From: Bog-1198 sp963727045
Lineage (GTDB): Bacteria; Pseudomonadota; Gammaproteobacteria; Steroidobacterales; Steroidobacteraceae
Reading direction: 5' to 3'
DNA: 64,000 nucleotides
Assembly: GCA_963727045.1 (NCBI GenBank)
Contig: CAVSES010000002.1
Coordinates: forward strand, 434,001-498,000
Shown: positions 61,249-64,000 of the stretch, in pieces
Layout of the letters: each line of letters opens with the position of its first letter
Numbering within the stretch: position 1 is the first letter of the stretch
Translations under genes and position numbers: made by a program
The notes under the pieces: model-generated
Told to the model about the DNA's origin: nothing
What the model saw: only the letters and a program-made list of their open reading frames with translations
Databases searched by the model: none

Positions 61249-61996
61249 AGCGCCGCCCGCACTCTTCATCTCGGGAGGCTCGACCGGACTCGGGGCCCGG
61301 CTCGTGCGGGACTCGGTCCTCGCCGGGTTCGACGTCGCCTTCTCGTATTACATCGAGCGTACGCCGGCCGAGAGGGTGCTGCGCCAGGCGCAGGACTTGA
61401 ACCCGTCCTGCAGGGTGGCCGCCTACAATCTTGACGTACGCTCCTCCTCCGCGGTGGAAACCGTGGTCGATCGGGTGCTCGAGGATTTCCCGAATCTGGG
61501 AGCGGTGGTCTGCAATGCCGGCATCACCCGCGTCGGCCTGATGTTCTCGATGTCCGATGCGGACTGGCAGGAAGTCATCGATACGAATCTCAGTGGCGCG
61601 TTCTTCGTTTGCCGCCGCTTCCTGCCGCATTTCCTCTCGAACCGGTTCGGGCGATTCGTGCACATCTCATCGGTGGCGATGCATGGAATGGCCGGGCAGG
61701 CTGCTTACTGCGCGAGCAAGGCCGGATTGGCCGGGCTGTCGAACGCCATCGCGAAGGAATACGGGCGCAAAGGCATCACCAGCAACACGCTGGCGCTCGG
61801 ACTCTTCGATGGTGGACTCACGAAGTCGGACGCCAGCGACCGGGTGATCTCGTTCTGGAAGGACTTCTGCCCCGCCGCGCGGCTCGGCGATCTGGGCGAA
61901 GTCGCGCGCGTCGTGCATTTCCTGGCCTCGCCCGATTCCGGCTTCATCAACGGCGAAACGATCCACCTTGCCGGCGGATTGAATTCGACGCCATGA
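61232..61996 (+). CDS. ketoreductase of the short-chain dehydrogenase family (FabG-like)
   Basis: Predicted NADPH-dependent 3-ketoacyl reductase. 254 residues. Cofactor loop SGGSTGLGARL, VVCNAGITRVG, catalytic Ser146, Tyr159 and Lys163 in HISSVAMHG...YCASKAG with the normal spacing, and the end NGETIHLAGGL. The cofactor loop has GGSTGLG rather than TGxxxGIG, a tolerated variant. The start overlaps the ketosynthase end by 17 bases and the stop overlaps the next gene (ATGA). Confidence 0.9.
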   Translation: MTETDKAPPALFISGGSTGLGARLVRDSVLAGFDVAFSYYIERTPAERVLRQAQDLNPSCRVAAYNLDVRSSSAVETVVDRVLEDFPNLGAVVCNAGITRVGLMFSMSDADWQEVIDTNLSGAFFVCRRFLPHFLSNRFGRFVHISSVAMHGMAGQAAYCASKAGLAGLSNAIAKEYGRKGITSNTLALGLFDGGLTKSDASDRVISFWKDFCPAARLGDLGEVARVVHFLASPDSGFINGETIHLAGGLNSTP

Positions 61997-63225
61997 GCGC
62001 TCGGTACGGAATCGACAAGGTGCGCGTCTATCCGTCGACGGCGATGCTGGATATCGCGACGTTATGCAGCGCCCGCGGCACGAATTTCGACCAGGTCAGC
62101 CGTTCCCTCAAGACTCGCGAGCGCTCGCTGCTGCCGCCGTGGGAGGACGCCGTCACGCTTGCGGTCAATGCCGCCGACGGACTCCTGCCGCCCGGCGACC
62201 GGGAATCGGTCGGGCTCTTGATCGTTTCCACGGAGTCGTCGGTCGATCAGGAAAAACCCGTCAGCTCATGGGTCCATCGGTGGCTCGATCTGCCGAGCAA
62301 GTGCCGTAATTTTGAAATCAAGCACGCTTGCTACGGCGCGACCGCGGCAATTCGAATGGCGCTGGCATGGCTGCGAGAGCAGGGCGACGAAGACTGCCGC
62401 GCACTCGTGTTATCGGCGGATGCGAGTCTGCTGGGATTCGGCGAGCCCTTCGAGCCCGTCATGGGCGCTTGCGGCGCCGCCATGCTGTTGTCCGCGAACC
62501 CCGGCCTGCTTGAACTCGAGCCGCGGTTGTGCGGCGTCTACGCACAGGAAGTCACCGACGTGATCCGCCCTGCGCCGCGCGTGGAAACGGGCAACAGCCA
62601 GGACAGCCTGTTCGCATATACGGAGGCGCTCGAAGGGGCGTGGGCGGATTTTCAACGTCGGACCGGCGGCCGGTTCGAGTTCGGCACCTCGTTCGCGGGC
62701 CACATCTATCATCTGCCGTTTGCCGGAATGGGCTTGTTGGCGCATCGAACGCTCGCGACTCTGGCGAGCGGCGCGAGCCGCGAGGAGGCTCATGCGAGCT
62801 ATGCAAACCGGGTCGAACGTGGGCTCGGCTACAGCGCGCGCATCGGAAGCAGCTACAGCGCGAGCCCATATGTCGCGCTGGTGTGCCTGCTGGACCATTC
62901 GGACGATATGCGGCCCGGCGACCAGGTCAGCATTTTCTCATACGGGTCGGGATCCTGCGCCGAATTCTACGCCGCGCGCCTGGGGCCTCGGGCGCGTCAG
63001 GAAGCGGCGGACGCCGGGCTGGCCGGCCTGCTCGATGAGCGGCGCGCCCTTGCCGTGCCGGAATACGAGCGCAGCGAGCGAGCCCGCGTGGCGGCGATCG
63101 GCGCTTCCGAGTACCGGCCCGATTTGGAGCTGATACCGGAATTGTTCGAAGACGCCTATCGGGGCAGCAAACGCCTCGTGCTGCACGAGATACGCAACTA
63201 CGAACGCAGGTACACCCGGGCATGA
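61993..63225 (+). CDS. HMG-CoA-synthase-like beta-branching enzyme (PksG type)
   Basis: Expected to add acetyl from a donor carrier protein to a beta-keto thioester, giving the HMG-like branch. 410 residues. Catalytic Glu81 in VSTESSVDQEK, Cys113 in HACYGATAAIRMAL and His240 in HIYHLPFAGMG match the Glu-Cys-His set of HMG-CoA synthases (79, 111 and 233 in the S. aureus enzyme). Neighbouring enoyl-CoA hydratase genes indicate the PKS branching type and not mevalonate metabolism. ATG at 61993 overlaps the ketoreductase stop. Confidence 0.88.
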   Translation: MSARYGIDKVRVYPSTAMLDIATLCSARGTNFDQVSRSLKTRERSLLPPWEDAVTLAVNAADGLLPPGDRESVGLLIVSTESSVDQEKPVSSWVHRWLDLPSKCRNFEIKHACYGATAAIRMALAWLREQGDEDCRALVLSADASLLGFGEPFEPVMGACGAAMLLSANPGLLELEPRLCGVYAQEVTDVIRPAPRVETGNSQDSLFAYTEALEGAWADFQRRTGGRFEFGTSFAGHIYHLPFAGMGLLAHRTLATLASGASREEAHASYANRVERGLGYSARIGSSYSASPYVALVCLLDHSDDMRPGDQVSIFSYGSGSCAEFYAARLGPRARQEAADAGLAGLLDERRALAVPEYERSERARVAAIGASEYRPDLELIPELFEDAYRGSKRLVLHEIRNYERRYTRA

Positions 63226-63929
63226 CGGCGCAGGAAATCACTCTGCCGCCCGTTCTGGATTTGCCGCAGATTCGGTCGCTGGCGCTCGAGCTCCACAATC
63301 AGGCCGACGATCGCCCCGTGGTCGTTCGCGGTTCCGACAGTGTGTTCTGCGAAGGCCTGGATCTCGGCCGTTGCGTGCCCAGCGACGACATGGAGTACTG
63401 CGTCCGGTCTATGACCGAGTTCGTCGACCTCCTGCTGCAGATCCGCTTCTGCGGATCCACCACGATCGCCGTCATCGAAGGGCGTGCGGCCGGCGGCGGC
63501 CTTGGCATCGCCGCGGCGTGCGACGTGCTTTGGGCGACGCCGGGCGCCTCCTTCTGCATGCCCGAGGTACACGTCGGCCTGTCGCCGAATGTGATTTTTC
63601 CCCTCCTTCGCCGGCGGATATCGGACGCGCGGCTGTGCGCGATGGCGCTCGATGGTCTGAGCCGCGACCCGCAGCGCATGCAGGTGTACGGACTGGTCGA
63701 TGAGATCGTCGAATCCGCGGAGCTTGCGCCGAAGCTGCGCGCCTTGCTGCGGGCGATGGCCCGGGCGGAGCCTGCGGCCGCCGCCGCCGTGAAGACATTG
63801 GGCCACGAGTCGGCCCTCAGGGAAGAGATGCTTCGGGGGGGACTGCGAACCGCGGGAATGCTCGCAGGGCCCGCCGTGCGCCGGCGCATCCTGGCGTTGC
63901 AGCAATGGGGCGCGCCGTGGAGGGTGTAA
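63222..63929 (+). CDS. enoyl-CoA hydratase-like dehydratase of the beta-branching cassette (ECH1/PksH type)
   Basis: Predicted to dehydrate the HMG-like intermediate to a glutaconyl form. 235 residues, crotonase fold. The first oxyanion-hole segment is VFCEGLDLGRC and the second is EGRAAGGGLGIAAACDV; then FCMPEVHVGLSPNVIFPLLRRRIS, which fits PksH-type members better than PksI. It is shorter than catabolic hydratases and lacks their usual second catalytic Glu pattern. The start overlaps the synthase stop (ATGA). Confidence 0.82.
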   Translation: MTAQEITLPPVLDLPQIRSLALELHNQADDRPVVVRGSDSVFCEGLDLGRCVPSDDMEYCVRSMTEFVDLLLQIRFCGSTTIAVIEGRAAGGGLGIAAACDVLWATPGASFCMPEVHVGLSPNVIFPLLRRRISDARLCAMALDGLSRDPQRMQVYGLVDEIVESAELAPKLRALLRAMARAEPAAAAAVKTLGHESALREEMLRGGLRTAGMLAGPAVRRRILALQQWGAPWRV

Positions 63930-64000
63930 CCGAGACGACCATTGCAGACGGCGTGGGCGTCCTGCACATGTGCGCGCCCGCCTCGCAAAACCGTCTGACG
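63905..64000 (+). CDS. second enoyl-CoA hydratase-like protein (ECH2/PksI type), cut by the window edge
   Basis: In the frame starting at ATG 63905 the sequence reads MGRAVEGVTETTIADG, then VGVLHMCAPASQNRLT and continues off the edge. The pattern GVGVLHM...NRLT is the N-terminal strand pair of the crotonase fold. It overlaps the preceding stop by 25 bases if the ATG is used; a GTG at 63917 is another possible start. As the next gene after an HMG-synthase-like and an ECH1 gene it should be the decarboxylating partner, but only 32 residues are visible. Confidence 0.6.
   Translation, partial: MGRAVEGVTETTIADGVGVLHMCAPASQNRLT

Noticed and set aside
61993..63225. Mevalonate pathway HMG-CoA synthase
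   Set aside because: No mevalonate gene is near, while PksH- and PksI-like genes follow directly, as in beta-branching cassettes.

Overview
The window is GC-rich proteobacterial DNA. Gene content and order (pilBCD-coaE-zapD-yacG; nudix-secA-M23-DUF721-lpxC; the whole division and cell wall cluster; rnpB-rsmI-lpoA-yraN; sspBA-petCBA; degS-like-murA-bolA; kdsD-kdsC-lptCAB-rpoN-hpf-rapZ) match the Pseudomonas/Xanthomonas type of gammaproteobacterial chromosome. The extras (an S9 peptidase, a DUF4172-type Fic protein, and an ECF sigma factor paired with a TPR-like Ser/Thr kinase) suggest a Steroidobacter/Nevskia-like lineage. That placement is inference from gene content, not phylogeny.

Layout. 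1-5.9 kb: probable end of a type IV pilin gene, a strong terminator, then pilB-pilC-pilD-coaE-zapD-yacG on the plus strand. 5.9-8.9 kb: a thiopurine methyltransferase-like gene and an S9 (DPP IV-type) peptidase. 8.9-10.7 kb: a small accessory module with a Fic protein on the minus strand and two small overlapping genes on the plus strand, separated by two inverted repeats. 10.7-34.5 kb: minus-strand genes from nudix and secA back through lpxC-ftsZAQ-ddl-murBCG-ftsW-murD-mraY-murFE-ftsIL-rsmH to mraZ, driven by a clear promoter with three 10-bp-spaced MraZ repeats. 34.7-38.7 kb: RNase P RNA, rsmI, lpoA, yraN. 38.7-45.2 kb: sspBA, the cytochrome bc1 operon, a DegS-like protease, murA, a BolA protein. 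45.2-51.3 kb: Kdo and LPS transport genes, rpoN, hpf, rapZ. 51.3-57.1 kb: patatin, amidase, ECF sigma factor, Ser/Thr kinase.

From 57.2 kb to the right edge runs a tightly overlapping plus-strand biosynthetic operon: an alpha-oxoamine synthase, a malonyl-type acyltransferase, a FabZ-type dehydratase, a ketosynthase, a ketoreductase, an HMG-CoA-synthase-like enzyme and two enoyl-CoA-hydratase-like enzymes, the last cut by the window edge. This looks like a dissociated polyketide/fatty-acid system carrying a beta-branching (HCS) cassette and possibly an amino-acid-condensing release enzyme. It is the best candidate for an undescribed system here.

Quality warning. Nearly every protein gene between 0.2 and 29.5 kb, including essential ones, is broken by single-base indels, often in short homopolymers, while the right half is almost clean (the exception seen is petB). 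I treat these as sequence errors, not pseudogenes. Coordinates of such genes span the reconstructed reading frame, and amino acid lengths given for them are approximate.
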